A DNA stretch of 6,149 nt from Clostridiales bacterium. GTDB taxonomy: Bacteria > Bacillota > Clostridia > Christensenellales > Aristaeellaceae. The stretch spans positions 1 through 6,149 of the forward strand of contig SFFS01000148.1 of assembly GCA_004557805.1 (NCBI GenBank), in the 5' to 3' direction. Positions 5,297 through 6,149 of the stretch are shown piece after piece (the first letter of the stretch is position 1; every line of letters starts with the position of its first letter). A program made the position numbers and the translations under genes. A model generated the notes under the pieces. That model did not search any database and was not told the origin of the DNA. It was given only the letters and a program-made list of their open reading frames with translations.

Positions 5297-6149
5297 TGGC
5301 TGCACAGAGGCGCAGCGCGCAGCGCAGACTCAACACGCGCCGGGAATATCTGGGGTTCACCCTGTTCGTGCTTCCGGCCATTCTGTTCTTCGGCCTGTAT
5401 AAATACTGGCCCATCTTCTACAGCGCCTTTCTCAGCTTCGTCAAGTGGAACTTCGTCTCGGCAATGAAGTGGGTCGGCTGGTCGAACTTCACCGCAATGT
5501 TCAACAAGCCGGTGTTCTATACGGCGGTTATAAACACGCTCAAGTATATCGTGGCGCTGCTGCCGTTCTTCATCGTGCTGCCGCTCTGCCTGGCGCTGGC
5601 GCTGCTGCATGTCCGCTCCAAGGCGCTGGCAAACAGCTATAAGGCGTTCTTCTTCGTGCCGACCATCCTGGCCTTCTCCATCATCTGCATCGTCTGGCTG
5701 TGGATGTTCAACCCGCAGTTCGGCCTGATCAACAACGTGCTCAATCTGTTCGGCATCGAGGGGCTCTCCTGGCTGAGCGACAAGAAGGCGGCCTTCTGGG
5801 CCATCGTCATGGTGTGCGGCTGGAAGTACATCGGTTCGCACATGATTATCTACATGGCCGGCCTTTTGAACATCTCGGCCGACTGCGTCGAAGCCTCCGT
5901 CATCGACGGCGCGAACGCCTGGCAGTGCTTCTGGCGCGTCAAGTTCCCGCTGCTCGCGCCTACGACGGTTTATTTGTTCACCACGTCCGTCATCTTCGCG
6001 GCAGAGCGCGCCTTCACGGCCATCCACCTGCTGACGACCGGCGGCCCGTCCTACACGACGACCAACCTGTCCTACCTCATTTACGAATACGGCTTCAAAG
6101 CGTTCAATATCGGCATGGCCAGCGCCATCGCGTTGTTCACGTCCATCTT
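5296..6149 (+). CDS. ABC sugar transporter permease, MalF/UgpA-type (3' end beyond window)
   Basis: 284 complete codons are present with no stop before the window edge, so the gene is cut; family members run to about 290-310 residues and little is missing. It starts MAAQRRSAQRRLNTRREYLG, a basic cytoplasmic tail, then a first helix TLFVLPAILFFGLYKYWPIF (22-41). Further hydrophobic segments lie at about 76-104, 117-138, 167-190 and 219-237, and another begins near the window end. The conserved cytoplasmic coupling loop (EAA motif) is at 199-222: EASVIDGANAWQCFWRVKFP then LLAP, matching EAxxxDGAxxxxxFxxxxxPxxxP, where the ATPase docks. ITxx-like LLTTGGPSYTTTNL follows, typical of the first permease of CUT1 systems. 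The start is set by AGGAGG at 5281-5286. A second permease (MalG/UgpE type) is expected next; the ATPase is often encoded elsewhere. Confidence 0.94.
   Translation, partial: MAAQRRSAQRRLNTRREYLGFTLFVLPAILFFGLYKYWPIFYSAFLSFVKWNFVSAMKWVGWSNFTAMFNKPVFYTAVINTLKYIVALLPFFIVLPLCLALALLHVRSKALANSYKAFFFVPTILAFSIICIVWLWMFNPQFGLINNVLNLFGIEGLSWLSDKKAAFWAIVMVCGWKYIGSHMIIYMAGLLNISADCVEASVIDGANAWQCFWRVKFPLLAPTTVYLFTTSVIFAAERAFTAIHLLTTGGPSYTTTNLSYLIYEYGFKAFNIGMASAIALFTSI

Noticed and set aside
5197..6027. Minus-strand open frame of 276 codons
   Set aside because: It lies opposite the permease, whose membrane helices and EAA motif are clear. Its Arg/Glu/Asp/Gln-rich translation is the expected shadow of hydrophobic codons.

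Overview
The window looks like ordinary chromosomal sequence from a high-GC member of the Firmicutes, most likely an uncultured gut-type clostridium. This is inferred from strong AGGAGG-type ribosome binding sites before almost every gene, an ECF sigma factor paired with a DUF4179-type membrane protein, a GntR/LacI chimeric regulator, and a CUT1 sugar ABC transporter whose binding protein has a Gram-positive style leader. Coding DNA is GC-rich with G/C-ending codons. The one long gene-free stretch (1603-1980) is visibly richer in A and T. Taxonomy cannot be fixed from the sequence alone.

Left part (1-1602, minus strand): a three-gene unit reading leftwards. It holds an ECF sigma factor (1129-1602), a one-pass membrane protein with a large extracytoplasmic part (92-1138, probably the sigma factor's regulator or sensor), and the first 25 codons of an exported protein (1-76, cut by the window edge). 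The first two genes overlap by 10 bases, and the third starts 15 bases after the second ends.

Middle (1603-1980): a divergent control region of 378 bases. It carries a candidate minus-strand promoter (TGGAAA-17-TATACT) whose -35 lies inside a GC-rich inverted repeat. It also has a 14-base perfect palindrome beside the sigma gene's ribosome binding site, an isolated perfect 9+9 inverted repeat that is a good operator candidate, and a near-consensus plus-strand promoter (TTGACA-17-TATTCT) for the regulator gene.

Right part (1981-6149, plus strand): a carbohydrate uptake locus. It runs from a GntR-type DNA-binding domain fused to a LacI-type sugar-sensing domain (1981-3051), through an extracellular sugar-binding protein (3154-4386) and a TIM-barrel sugar isomerase/epimerase-like enzyme (4478-5296), to an ABC permease (5296 to the window end, incomplete). 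The regulator probably senses the imported sugar or a derivative. The binding protein delivers the sugar to the permease, and the isomerase-like enzyme probably acts on the product inside the cell. A perfect 12-bp stem-loop without a U tract separates the binding-protein gene from the isomerase gene and may set their relative expression. The isomerase and permease genes are translationally coupled (TGATG). The second permease and any catabolic enzymes would lie beyond the right edge.

I see no mobile element, CRISPR array, tRNA or rRNA, and no clear evidence of a wholly new system. The points most worth following are the control sites and the uncharacterised sigma/DUF4179/exported-protein unit.
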